Notes under the pieces: model-generated
Told to the model about the DNA's origin: nothing
Seen by the model: only the letters and a program-made list of their open reading frames with translations
Database searches by the model: none
Translations under genes and position numbers: made by a program
Source of the DNA: a bacterium
GTDB lineage: Bacteria; Sysuimicrobiota; Sysuimicrobiia; Sysuimicrobiales; Segetimicrobiaceae
Direction of reading: 5' to 3'
DNA: 64,000 bases
Assembly: GCA_035295165.1 (NCBI GenBank)
Contig: DATGJN010000047.1
Coordinates: 1-64,000 of the forward strand
Part shown: piece after piece, positions 16,392 through 24,812 of the stretch
Layout of the letters: every line of letters starts with the position of its first letter
How positions within the stretch are numbered: the first letter of the stretch is position 1

Positions 16392-17225
16392 TCAGGCGGA
16401 CGGCGGCCGCAGCCCGTGCAGGCCCCGGTAGTCGGCCGGGGTCGAGGGCGACCATCCGGCGAGCAGGTCGGGCGACGGTTGGTAGACCTCCACCCCGAGC
16501 GGCCGGCAGGTTGAGAGCGGATCGCCCCGCGTCGGGCCCCACATCTGCACGGACAGGTCGCCGTGCGGGCACGTGGAAAGGGCGCAGAGCAGATCCATCT
16601 CGGCGAAGAACTCGAAGAAATCTCCCTTTCGCGCCGGGCTGGCTTTCGCGAAGTACCGCCCGTCCCGCCGAAGCCCGGTGACCATGAAGACGTTCAGCAC
16701 GTCGTGGACGTCGAACTCGGCGAGGCGGTACGGGGCGACCGCGCGCACAAGATTGGAGTGGCAGGAGTAGTCGAACTCCTCCCCGTTCAACAGCCGGTGC
16801 ACATACGGGTCGCAGCGTGTGCCGAGCAGATCGTGGCACCCGGCCCCGTCCTCGTCGATGCCGTAGTTCACGGTGTCGTTCGTGATGGTGAGCATCGGCC
16901 GCAGGTACGGCAGGCACGACCACAACCGGTGGAACGTCGTCACGTGCGTACCGTACAGCTGACGCGTGCGGGCCGCCCAGAAGCGCTCGCGCGGGTTGTG
17001 CCGGTTCCAGACGTTAAAGTCGGCCACCTGCGGCCCATCGACGATCACGATGCGGCACAGGTGCGCGGCGGGGACGGTCCACGCCCGGCCGGACCTGATC
17101 GGCACGACGAACCGGTCGACCAGGGTCCGCCGCTCCATGCCCTGAGCGAGCCGCGCGTAGAACGCGCGGTCCACGTCGAGCGGGGTCCCGGGGCCGTGAT
17201 CATAGAGCGCCCGTGGTTCTGCCAT
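16392..17225 (-). CDS. DUF1989 (urea carboxylase-associated) family protein, longer copy
   Basis: 277 residues of the DUF1989 family. CRIVIVDGPQVADFNVWN is the conserved N-terminal segment; DGAGCHDLLGTRCDPY, DVLNVFMVTG and LSTCPHGDLS follow. Some family members form the CgdA/CgdB carboxyguanidine deiminase of guanidine breakdown; others are of unknown function. AGGGAGGTG precedes the ATG at 17225. It sits between livF and the sarcosine-dehydrogenase-like gene. A shorter paralogue is divergently encoded at 22225. Whether the two proteins form a complex is inference. Confidence 0.85.
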   Translation of the reverse strand: MAEPRALYDHGPGTPLDVDRAFYARLAQGMERRTLVDRFVVPIRSGRAWTVPAAHLCRIVIVDGPQVADFNVWNRHNPRERFWAARTRQLYGTHVTTFHRLWSCLPYLRPMLTITNDTVNYGIDEDGAGCHDLLGTRCDPYVHRLLNGEEFDYSCHSNLVRAVAPYRLAEFDVHDVLNVFMVTGLRRDGRYFAKASPARKGDFFEFFAEMDLLCALSTCPHGDLSVQMWGPTRGDPLSTCRPLGVEVYQPSPDLLAGWSPSTPADYRGLHGLRPPSA

Positions 17226-17277
17226 ACGACACCTCCCTGCGATCGGGACGCGCGGACTTCCGGCGCGTCGCGCGCGG

Positions 17278-18027
17278 CTACGGCGCGCGGTCCCGGCGGG
17301 CGTCCGCGGCACCGAGGACCGCGCCCACGCCGAGGTACGCCCGCCGCACCGCCTCGTTCCGTGCGAGCTCGGCGCTCGGCCCCGCGAGCGCGATGCGCCC
17401 GTTTTCCAGCACGTACGCGCGCCGCGCCAGCCGCAGCGCGGCGTTCGCGTTCTGCTCGACGAGCAGCACCGTCGTGCCGTCCGCGTTGATCTCGGAGATC
17501 GTGGCGAAGATCGCGCGCACGAGGACCGGCGCCAGCCCCATCGACGGCTCGTCGAGCAGCAACACACGCGGTCTGGCCATGAGCGCCCGCGCCATCGCCA
17601 GCATCTGCTGCTCGCCTCCGGAGAGCGTGCCTGCGAGCTGGCCCCGGCGCTCCGCGAGCCGGGGGAACAGCGCGAACACTCGGGTCAGCGCCGCGCGGGG
17701 GAGGTGCCGCTCCGCATAGGCGCCGAGCCGAAGGTTCTCGTCGACCGTCATCAGGGTGAAGATCCACCGCCCCTCCGGCACGTGCGTCAGCCCCAACCGC
17801 ACGATCTCGTGCGCCGGCCGCGTGTCGATCCTCTCGCCGGCAAACCGCACCTCGCCCGACCGCGGACGCAGGAGCCCCGAGATCGTACGCAGCGCGGTCG
17901 TCTTCCCGGCGCCGTTCGCGCCGAGCAGCGCGACGATCTCGCCCTCCTCCACGTCCAGCGAGATGCCGTGGAGGGCCTCGATGCTCCCGTAGGCCGTGAC
18001 GAGGTCCCGCACCTCGAGCAGGCTCAC
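17278..18027 (-). CDS. livF: Branched-chain amino acid-type ABC transporter ATPase
   Basis: Cytoplasmic ATPase, 249 residues, usual for LivF. Walker A GANGAGKTT, signature LSGGEQQMLAMARAL, Walker B RVLLLDEPSMGLAP, and the LivF-type switch segment LLVEQNANAALR. The GTG at 18027 has GAGGAC about 6 nt upstream and lies 10 nt after the livG stop. Energises uptake together with LivG. Confidence 0.94.
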   Translation of the reverse strand: MSLLEVRDLVTAYGSIEALHGISLDVEEGEIVALLGANGAGKTTALRTISGLLRPRSGEVRFAGERIDTRPAHEIVRLGLTHVPEGRWIFTLMTVDENLRLGAYAERHLPRAALTRVFALFPRLAERRGQLAGTLSGGEQQMLAMARALMARPRVLLLDEPSMGLAPVLVRAIFATISEINADGTTVLLVEQNANAALRLARRAYVLENGRIALAGPSAELARNEAVRRAYLGVGAVLGAADARRDRAP

Positions 18028-18037
18028 GGGGACGTCC

Positions 18038-18841
18038 TCACACGTCGTCCTCCCGGCCGAGATACGCCTCGATGACCTTCGGGTTGCGCTGGATCTCGTC
18101 GGGGATCCCCTCCGCGATCTGGACCCCGTGGTCCAGCACAACGATGCGATCGCTGATCCCCATCACCACGCTCATGTCGTGCTCGATGAACAGCACCGTG
18201 GTGCCGGACTCGCGGATCCGGCTGACCAGCTGTACAAGCCCCGCCTTCTCCGCGGGGTTCATGCCGCTCGCCGGTTCGTCCAGGATGAGGAGCCGCGGCC
18301 CGGTCGCGAGCGCCCGGGCGATCTCCAGCCGCCGCTGGTCACCGTACGCCAGCTCGCGGGCGCGGTTGTGGGCGCGATCCTGCAGGCCGACGAACAGCAG
18401 CCACCGGTACGTCTCCTCCCGGGCCCAGGCCTCTTCCCGCCGGTGCAGGGGCGTGTGCAGGAGCGAGTCGAGCGTGCCCGCCCTGGTCCGGCCGTGCAGG
18501 CCGAGCATCACGTTTTCGTCCACGTCGAGGTCCGGGAACAGCCGGATCATCTGAAACGTGCGCGCGATTCCCCGCTTCACGACGAGGTCGGGACGCAGCC
18601 CCGTGACGCCTACCCCTTCGAACGCGATGCGGCCGGAGGTGGGCCGAAGGAAACCCGTGATGCAGTTGAACACGGTCGTCTTGCCCGCGCCGTTCGGGCC
18701 GATGATACTGAGGATCTCGCGCGGGCGCACCGCAAACGACACATCGGACACCGCGAGCAGGCCGCCGAACCGCATCATCAGGCGCTCGACCAGGAGGATG
18801 GCCTCGGCCGGCTCGACGGGAGCGGTGGAGGCTGCGGTCAT
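18038..18841 (-). CDS. livG: Branched-chain amino acid-type ABC transporter ATPase
   Basis: 267 residues. Walker A GPNGAGKTTVFNCITGF, LivG-type ARTFQMIRLFPDLDVDEN, signature region ELAYGDQRRLEIARAL (the canonical LSGGQ is replaced by the LivG-typical AYGDQR), Walker B LLILDEPASGMNP, and switch His in FIEHDMSVVMGI. It follows livM by 15 nt. Forms the LivFG ATPase pair. Confidence 0.94.
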   Translation of the reverse strand: MTAASTAPVEPAEAILLVERLMMRFGGLLAVSDVSFAVRPREILSIIGPNGAGKTTVFNCITGFLRPTSGRIAFEGVGVTGLRPDLVVKRGIARTFQMIRLFPDLDVDENVMLGLHGRTRAGTLDSLLHTPLHRREEAWAREETYRWLLFVGLQDRAHNRARELAYGDQRRLEIARALATGPRLLILDEPASGMNPAEKAGLVQLVSRIRESGTTVLFIEHDMSVVMGISDRIVVLDHGVQIAEGIPDEIQRNPKVIEAYLGREDDV

Positions 18842-18856
18842 GCCGGCGTCGCCCCG

Positions 18857-19873
18857 CTACTCCCCGGTGGGGGCGCCGCCGGCCGCGCCGCCCGCGGCGG
18901 CGCTCGCCTCCGAGAGGACGACGGTGCGCCGCACGATCTGTCCGATCCGGCTCGGCCACAACCCCTGCGGCCGCGCCAGCATCAAGACGATGAGCCCGAT
19001 TCCGAACGCGAACATCCGAATCTGGTCGAACGCCCGCAGGGCCTCGGGAAGGATGACGATCACCGCGGCGGCGAGCATCACCCCGGGCAGGCTTCCCATC
19101 CCGCCGAGGATGATGACCATCAAGATCGTGACCGATTGGATGAACGTGAAGCTGGACGGGTTGATCGCGGTCAGCTTCACGGCGAAGAACGACCCGGCGA
19201 GCCCGGCGAAGATCGCCCCGAGCACGTACGCCATCAGCTTGTAGTACACGGGGTAGATGCCGACCGCCCGGGCCGCGGCCTCGTCCTCCCGGATCGCCAG
19301 CCAGGCCCGCCCGAGGCGCGAGCGGGCGAGGTTGTAGCTGCCCACGAGGACGACGAGCACGAACGCCAGCCCGAGGACGTACAGCGCCTGCGGCGAGCGC
19401 ACCACGAAGGCACCGATCGTCGCGTGCGGGATGTCGTAGATCCCCTCCGGGCCGCCGGTGAACGTGAAGTTCGTCGCGGCGATGCGAACGATCTCGCCGA
19501 ACCCGAGCGTGACGATCGCGAGGTAGTCGCTGCGCATCCGCAGCGTGGGCGTGCCGATCACGACGCCGGACACCGCGGTGCACACCACCGCCGCCGGCAG
19601 CGTGAACCAGAACGCCACGTGGTACTGGGTCATCAAGATCGCCGTGGTGTAGGCCCCGATCGCGAAGAACGCCGCGTAGCCGAGGTCAAGCAGCCCGGCG
19701 TATCCCACGACCACGTTCAGGCCGAGGCCGAGCATGATGTACACGAGGACGAGCGTGCCGACGTCGACGAGGTACGCGGACCCGACGATCGGCAGCAGGA
19801 TCGCCGCCAGCACCACCGCAGCGACCAGCGCGAGCCGAGGCGGCGAGAACGCGCGGCCGTTGGACGCGATCAC
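18857..19873 (-). CDS. livM: Branched-chain amino acid-type ABC transporter permease
   Basis: 338 residues with multiple hydrophobic helices; the LivM-type contact segment is AIREDEAAARAVGIYPVYYK. NVVVGYAGLLDLGYAAFFAIGAY is typical. The GTG start overlaps the livH stop (ATGTGATC), so the genes are translationally coupled. Inner-membrane subunit pairing with LivH. Confidence 0.93.
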   Translation of the reverse strand: MIASNGRAFSPPRLALVAAVVLAAILLPIVGSAYLVDVGTLVLVYIMLGLGLNVVVGYAGLLDLGYAAFFAIGAYTTAILMTQYHVAFWFTLPAAVVCTAVSGVVIGTPTLRMRSDYLAIVTLGFGEIVRIAATNFTFTGGPEGIYDIPHATIGAFVVRSPQALYVLGLAFVLVVLVGSYNLARSRLGRAWLAIREDEAAARAVGIYPVYYKLMAYVLGAIFAGLAGSFFAVKLTAINPSSFTFIQSVTILMVIILGGMGSLPGVMLAAAVIVILPEALRAFDQIRMFAFGIGLIVLMLARPQGLWPSRIGQIVRRTVVLSEASAAAGGAAGGAPTGE

Positions 19874-20787
19874 ATGCGCTCGACGACGCGCTCGCCCAGC
19901 AAGCCGCGAGGGCGCACGACGAGAATGATGATCAGGATGGCGAACGCGACCACGTCCTTCCAGCGGCTGGAGAAATAGCCGGCCGCCAGGCCCTCCAGCA
20001 CGCCGAGCAGAAACCCGCCGACCACGGCGCCGGGGATGTTGCCGATGCCGCCGAGCACGGCCGCCGTGAACGCCTTGAGGCCGATGAGAAAGCCCATGAG
20101 GAAGGAGATCTGGGAGTAGTACAGCCCGGTCAGCACCCCGGCAAACGCGGCAAGCGACGACCCCAGGAAGAACGTCATGGCGATGATGCGGTTGACGTCG
20201 ATGCCCATCAGCCGGGCGGCGTCCTGGTTGATCGCCAGCGCCCGCATCGCCATGCCGATCTTCGTGCGGTGGACCAGCAGATACAGGGCGCCCATCAGCG
20301 CGACGCTGGAGACGAAGATCAGCACCTGCAACCAGGACACCTCGACGCCCCCGAGGGGCGGGCCGGCGCGGCCGAAGAGGTGCGGGTAGACGAGAAACGA
20401 CGGGCTGTAGATGAGAAAGAGGCCGTACTCCAGGGTCAGCGATGCGCCGATCGCCGAGATCAGGATCGACAGCCGGGCGTGCAGCAGGGGCCGGTACGCG
20501 ACCCGGTACAGCAGCACCCCGATCAGTCCCGTGCATCCCATCGAGACGACCAGCCCCAGCACCGTCGTCAGCACGGGGTTCGTCACGTGCAGAACGGCGA
20601 ACAGCCCGTACAGGGACAGCCCCAGGAACGCGCCGACCGCGTAGATATCTCCGTGCGCGAAGTTGATGAGGCGGATGATCCCGTACACCATGGTGTAGCC
20701 GAGAGCGATCAGCGCGTAGAACGCGCCGACGGTCAGCCCGTTGACCAGCTGCTGCAGCGCGAGGTCCATGCGATTGGGGAGAACCAT
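19870..20787 (-). CDS. livH: Branched-chain amino acid-type ABC transporter permease
   Basis: 305 residues, hydrophobic, with LQQLVNGLTVGAFYALIALG at the N-terminus and YGIIRLINFAHGDIY, both LivH signatures. ALAINQDAARLMGIDVNR is the loop that contacts the ATPase. The first ATG (20787) was chosen; a second in-frame ATG at 20769 has no visible ribosome binding site. A GC-rich hairpin lies between livK and this gene. Confidence 0.93.
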   Translation of the reverse strand: MVLPNRMDLALQQLVNGLTVGAFYALIALGYTMVYGIIRLINFAHGDIYAVGAFLGLSLYGLFAVLHVTNPVLTTVLGLVVSMGCTGLIGVLLYRVAYRPLLHARLSILISAIGASLTLEYGLFLIYSPSFLVYPHLFGRAGPPLGGVEVSWLQVLIFVSSVALMGALYLLVHRTKIGMAMRALAINQDAARLMGIDVNRIIAMTFFLGSSLAAFAGVLTGLYYSQISFLMGFLIGLKAFTAAVLGGIGNIPGAVVGGFLLGVLEGLAAGYFSSRWKDVVAFAILIIILVVRPRGLLGERVVERM

Positions 20788-20806
20788 GCCCGGGGCCGCG
20801 CCCTCA

Positions 20807-20821
20807 CCGGGGCGGCCCCGG
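20807..20821 (-). promoter_or_regulatory. Hairpin between binding-protein and permease genes
   Basis: CCGGGG (20807-20812), loop CGG, CCCCGG (20816-20821) form a perfect 6-bp stem in the 45-nt gap between livK and livH. Such hairpins in transporter operons often protect the binding-protein mRNA or cause partial termination, giving excess binding protein. No T-run follows. The function is inferred from position. Confidence 0.4.
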
Positions 20822-20832
20822 GCGGATCAGAC

Positions 20833-21960
20833 TCAGGAAGCGCCGTAGGGAACGAACTTGCCGTTCTTGATAATGTAGCTGATGTAGAGCACGCTCGTGC
20901 GGTCGCCCTTCTTGTCGAAAGAGATCGCCCCCGTCGCACCGTGATAGTTCTTCGTGGCGGCGATCATCTTGATGACCGCCGCGCGGTCGGCCTTCCCGGC
21001 CCGCCTGAGCGCGTCGATCACGACGTTCACGGCGTCGTACTCGAGCGCCGAGTACGGGCCCGGATCCTGGTTCCACCGCGCCTTGTACTGCGTGATGAAC
21101 GCCTTCGCCGTCGACTGGTCCTGGGGCAGCGGGGTGGACGTCACGAACACGCCGTCTGCCGCCGGCCCCGCCTCGCTGACGAACGTCGGGTCGTTGTTCG
21201 CGTCGCCCGCCATGAACTTCCCGGACACGCCGAGGTCCTTGAACTGCTTCGCGACGAGCCCGCCCTCGGGGTAGTACCCCGTGAAGTACGTCACGTCGGG
21301 TTTGAGGCCCTTGACCTTGGTGAGCACCGCGGAGAAGTCCTTCTCGCCGGGCGTGATGGCGTCGAAGAACACGACCTGCACGCCGGACATCTTGTCCAGC
21401 GCCGCCTTCGTCGCGTCGGCGAGCCCCTTCGCGTACACGGTGTTGTCGTGGATGATCGCGACTCGCTTCGCCTTGAGCGTCTTCGTCATGAACCCGGCCG
21501 CGTACGGACCCTGCTGGTCGTCCCGGCCGATCACGCGGAACACGTTCTCGAACCCCTGGTCCGTGAGCTTCGGGTTGCTGGACGCGTCGGCGACGAACGC
21601 GACCCCGCTGTCGTGGTACACCGCGCTCGCGGGGATTGCGGCCGAGGAGCAGTATCCGCCGGCCACGGCGACCACGCCGCCGTCGACGAGCTTGTGCGCC
21701 GCGGTCACGCTCGCCTGGGCGTCGCAGGCGTCGTCGAACGTCACGATCTCAAGCTTGCGCCCGAGGACCCCGCCCTTGGCGTTCCATTGCTCGACCGCGA
21801 GCATGGCTGCCTTCGAAATGTCGTCGCCCATCTTGGCGTTTCCGCCCGAGAGCGGGACGGGCACGCCGATCTTGATGGTCGCCCCCTGTGCACCGGCGTT
21901 GAGCGCGGCCACGGGTAACAGCAACGCGAGCATTGCAACAACCGCGAGACCTCTGCGCAT
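20833..21960 (-). CDS. livK: Branched-chain amino acid-type ABC transporter substrate-binding protein
   Basis: 375 residues, exported. A signal peptide (basic MRRG, hydrophobic core, ALNAGAQG cleavage area) precedes the mature start IKIGVPVPLSGGNA. Two Cys in DDACDAQAS and GGYCSSAAIP match the disulfide of LivJ/LivK-type proteins. Ligands may be branched-chain or other amino acids, amides or short ureido compounds; the family is promiscuous. The ATG at 21960 follows GAGGGAGGCG, preferred to an upstream in-frame start. First gene of the leftward importer operon, divergent from the DUF1989 gene at 22225. Confidence 0.92.
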   Translation of the reverse strand: MRRGLAVVAMLALLLPVAALNAGAQGATIKIGVPVPLSGGNAKMGDDISKAAMLAVEQWNAKGGVLGRKLEIVTFDDACDAQASVTAAHKLVDGGVVAVAGGYCSSAAIPASAVYHDSGVAFVADASSNPKLTDQGFENVFRVIGRDDQQGPYAAGFMTKTLKAKRVAIIHDNTVYAKGLADATKAALDKMSGVQVVFFDAITPGEKDFSAVLTKVKGLKPDVTYFTGYYPEGGLVAKQFKDLGVSGKFMAGDANNDPTFVSEAGPAADGVFVTSTPLPQDQSTAKAFITQYKARWNQDPGPYSALEYDAVNVVIDALRRAGKADRAAVIKMIAATKNYHGATGAISFDKKGDRTSVLYISYIIKNGKFVPYGAS

Positions 21961-22043
21961 GCTTCGCCTCCCTCTCCACGGCCGGGCGTCCAACCGTTCG
22001 GCTCGATCACGCCCGGGCTACGCGCGACCACGCCTTCTCCGTA

Positions 22044-22069
22044 CCCCGGGCAAGTCCTCCTTGCCGGGG
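22044..22069. promoter_or_regulatory. Strong hairpin in the divergent control region
   Basis: CCCCGGGCAAG and CTTGCCGGGG pair around a 4-5-nt loop, with one bulged G. It lies in the 264-nt gap between livK (leftward) and the DUF1989 gene (rightward). It may be an operator-like inverted repeat or an RNA leader structure. No known riboswitch consensus was recognised. The minus-strand reading contains AAGGAGGAC in the loop region, but no ORF uses it. Confidence 0.35.
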
Positions 22070-22224
22070 ACGCGCCCGGGCGGCCCTCCGGCGGCGGACG
22101 CCGGCCAGGATCGGGGCCGGGCACGCCAGCCCCGCGCGGCAGGAACCCCCGGCGGACCCATCGAACCGAAGGGCGCGGCGGCGCGGACTGCGCCGCGCAA
22201 TCGACCGACGTCAGGGTGGTGGCC

Positions 22225-22896
22225 ATGGCGCGCCCCGATACGCTCGCGCAGCCCGAGATCGCGTCCTCGCTTATCGCGTTTCAAGAGGCACTCGCGCCGC
22301 GCGCGGGCACCGCGTTCACGATGCGCGCCGGGCAGGTGTGCCGGGTGATCGACGTCGAGGGCAAGCAGGTGGCGGATTTCATCTGCTTCAACCTCCGCGA
22401 TTACGTCGACAAGCTCTCGCCTGAGAACACGCAGCTGCTGAACGGGGCGCTGTTCCTGACGACCGGTCACCACCTGTACTCTACGAAGGCCACGCAACTC
22501 ATGACGCTCGGCGCGGACACCTGCGGCGTGCACGATCTGATCAGCGGGTCCTGCAGCGAGTACACGAACGCGTTCCGCTACGGCGTGCGCGGGACGCCGA
22601 ACTGCCGCAGCAACTTCGAGCGCGCGCTCAAGCCCTACGGCATCCCGCTCGCCGAGATCCCCTATTCGTTCAACATCTTCATGAACACTCCGATCGCGCC
22701 CGACGGGAAGACCGGGATTCAGGAGCCGAAGTCGGGCCCCGGGGACTACCTCGACCTGCACGCGAACATTGACCTATTGGTTGCGATCTCCAACTGCCCC
22801 CAGGAACGCAACCCGTGCAACGGCTGGCGTCCGACCACGCTGCGGGTCCTCGTGTACGAGGTCGAGCCGACCGGCAAGGGCGCGGTGCACCAGTAG
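22225..22896 (+). CDS. DUF1989 (urea carboxylase-associated) family protein, shorter copy
   Basis: 223 residues of the DUF1989 family. CRVIDVEGKQVADFICFNL, TLGADTCGVHDLISGSCSE, SFNIFMNTPIAPDG and ERNPCNG are family motifs. Closest architectural match is the subunit type found beside urea or guanidine carboxylases. No carboxylase or allophanate hydrolase gene is in the window, so its job here may differ. First gene of the rightward operon, facing the importer operon. The ATG at 22225 was chosen; two in-frame GTG codons directly upstream are alternatives, and the ribosome binding site is weak. Confidence 0.85.
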   Translation: MARPDTLAQPEIASSLIAFQEALAPRAGTAFTMRAGQVCRVIDVEGKQVADFICFNLRDYVDKLSPENTQLLNGALFLTTGHHLYSTKATQLMTLGADTCGVHDLISGSCSEYTNAFRYGVRGTPNCRSNFERALKPYGIPLAEIPYSFNIFMNTPIAPDGKTGIQEPKSGPGDYLDLHANIDLLVAISNCPQERNPCNGWRPTTLRVLVYEVEPTGKGAVHQ

Positions 22897-22919
22897 GAAG
22901 AGGCGGGCCCTCCGAGCGA

Positions 22920-23957
22920 ATGGACTGGGAACGGCGAAAGCGCCCTGCGGCGAGCATCCTCGACACCGCGGGCCTGACTCCGCTGGTGCGCCTCGGCCGC
23001 ACGGTCGCCGAGGTCCAGGCGTCGGTGTTCGTCAAGCTCGAGTACTTCGGCCCCAGCGGCAGCGTGAAGGACCGCATCCTCCCCGCGATCGTCGAGGAAG
23101 CGGAACGGCGCGGGGACCTCCGCCCGGGCATGATCCTCATCGAAGGCACGACCGGCAACACCGGGATCGCCACGGCGATGGTCGGGGCCGCCAAAGGCTA
23201 CCGGGTGATCATCGTCATGCCCGAGGGCATGAGCGTGGAGCGCCGGCAGGTGATCGAGGCGTACGGCGCGGAGCTCGTCCTGACCCCCGGCAGCGAGAGC
23301 GACGTCGATCTCGTGCTGGAGAAGGTGCGGGAGCTCCGGGCGCGGTGGGGGTCGCAGATCTGGGAGGTGGGCCAGTTCGCGAACCCGGACAACGTGCGCG
23401 CGCACCGGCGGTCCACCGGCCCGGAGATCTGGGAGCAGACGGAAGGACGTGTGGACGCGTTCGTCGCGGCGCCCGGGACGGGCGGCACGCTGACCGGGGT
23501 GAGCGCATACTTGAAGGAACAGCGGCCGGAGGTCTTGAGCTTCGCGGTGGAGCCCGCGGAGTGCGCGATCCTTGCGGGGCGCGGATGGGGATCGCACAGG
23601 ATCGAGGGGATCGGGGACGGGTTCATCCCCGACGTCCTAGACCTGCGCTGGATCGACGGTGTCGTGACGGTCTCCTCGGAGGAGGCGATCGCGATGGCGC
23701 AGCGCCTGGCCCGGGAGGAAGGCATCTTCTGCGGGATCTCCTCCGGTTGCAACGTCGCCGCCTGCGTCAAAGTCGCCCGGCGGTACCCGGCACTCCGCAC
23801 CATCGTGTCCACGATCAACGACAACGGCCTGCGCTATCTCTCGACCGAGCTCGGGGGCGCGTCCCCGTCGCACGGCGCCTCGGCAACGCCGGCGCGCGGG
23901 ATCCGGCCCGAGGACGCGCGTAGGCTCGCCGGGAAGCACCTCGTCGTGATCGATTGA
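22920..23957 (+). CDS. Cysteine synthase family PLP-dependent enzyme
   Basis: 345 residues, fold-type II PLP enzyme. The PLP lysine is K50 in GPSGSVKDRI, the phosphate/substrate loop is EGTTGNTGIA, and the glycine-rich PLP phosphate loop is GTGGTLTGV. It aligns with O-acetylserine sulfhydrylase and cystathionine beta-synthase catalytic domains. Its position in a catabolic operon, 23 nt after the DUF1989 gene, suggests a beta-elimination or replacement on an amino-acid intermediate rather than housekeeping cysteine synthesis. That is inference. The ATG at 22920 begins MDWERRKRPA. Confidence 0.85.
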   Translation: MDWERRKRPAASILDTAGLTPLVRLGRTVAEVQASVFVKLEYFGPSGSVKDRILPAIVEEAERRGDLRPGMILIEGTTGNTGIATAMVGAAKGYRVIIVMPEGMSVERRQVIEAYGAELVLTPGSESDVDLVLEKVRELRARWGSQIWEVGQFANPDNVRAHRRSTGPEIWEQTEGRVDAFVAAPGTGGTLTGVSAYLKEQRPEVLSFAVEPAECAILAGRGWGSHRIEGIGDGFIPDVLDLRWIDGVVTVSSEEAIAMAQRLAREEGIFCGISSGCNVAACVKVARRYPALRTIVSTINDNGLRYLSTELGGASPSHGASATPARGIRPEDARRLAGKHLVVID

Positions 23958-23989
23958 GTTCTGACCTCGAACGCCCGGAGGCGGCGACA

Positions 23990-24778
23990 ATGGCACGCGC
24001 ACGCGTCTGCGTGGATATCGCAGCCGACATGGGTGAGTCGTTCGGCCCGTGGCCGATGGGGCGCGATCCCGAGATCACCCCGCACCTCACGTCCGCGCAC
24101 ATCGCCTGCGGGTTTCACGCGAGTGACCCCGGGACGATGCGGCGCACGGTCGAGCTGCTGCGCCGCCACCGCGTCGCGATCGGCGCGCACCCGGGATACC
24201 CGGACCTGGTGGGTTTCGGCCGGCGCCGGATGGATATGACCGGGCGTGAGGTGGAGGACATGGTTCTCTACCAGGTCGCGGCCGCGAAGGGCGTGGTGGA
24301 GGCCCACGGGCTCCGGCTGCAGCACGTGAAGCCTCACGGCGCGCTGTACAATGTGGCGGAGGCCGACGACGCCGTCGCGGCTGGCGTCGTGGCCGGGGTC
24401 AAACTGATCGATCCCGCGCTGATCATCGTGGCCACACCGCACTCCCGCCTGCGCGCCCAGGCGGACGCCGCGGGGATGCGCGTCGCGCGCGAGTTCTTTC
24501 TGGACCGCGGCTACAACGCCGACGGTACGCTGGTCAGCCGGCGGCTCGCGAATGCGATGCTGACGGACCCGGAGGCGATGTGCCGGCGCGCGGTCGCCGC
24601 GGTGCGGGACCACCGTCTGCCGGCCGAGGACGGCACGGTGCTCGAGATCGAGGTCGACACGATCTGCCTCCACGGGGACCACGGACCCTCGCAGCAGGCC
24701 GTGCGGATGCTGCGGGGCATGCTCGAGGCGACGGGCGTCGTCGTCCTCCCGCTCGGGCAGTGGCTCGGCGCCGCCTGA
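23990..24778 (+). CDS. pxpA: LamB/YcsF family protein, 5-oxoprolinase subunit A (PxpA)-like
   Basis: 262 residues, normal for PxpA. DIAADMGESFG, HIACGFHASDPGTM, IGAHPGYPDLVGFGRR and HVKPHGALYN are the family's conserved segments. PxpA works with PxpB and PxpC to open 5-oxoproline using ATP. No PxpB/C gene is present here, although HyuA/HyuB, an unrelated ATP-dependent lactam opener, is encoded 14 kb away. The ATG at 23990 has CGGAGGCGG upstream; an in-frame TTG overlapping the previous stop is an alternative. Confidence 0.88.
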   Translation: MARARVCVDIAADMGESFGPWPMGRDPEITPHLTSAHIACGFHASDPGTMRRTVELLRRHRVAIGAHPGYPDLVGFGRRRMDMTGREVEDMVLYQVAAAKGVVEAHGLRLQHVKPHGALYNVAEADDAVAAGVVAGVKLIDPALIIVATPHSRLRAQADAAGMRVAREFFLDRGYNADGTLVSRRLANAMLTDPEAMCRRAVAAVRDHRLPAEDGTVLEIEVDTICLHGDHGPSQQAVRMLRGMLEATGVVVLPLGQWLGAA

Positions 24779-24812
24779 CGCGAGACGACCGCCGGCACGG
24801 GGGCGAGTGACG

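Noticed and set aside
14096-16681. An 861-codon forward frame opposite the sarcosine-dehydrogenase-like gene
   Set aside because: Composition is typical of an antisense shadow, and the real gene is unmistakable.
22160-22215. Glycine or guanidine riboswitch in the divergent region
   Set aside because: A lone CCGAAGG was the only resemblance; no paired core or conserved joining sequences.
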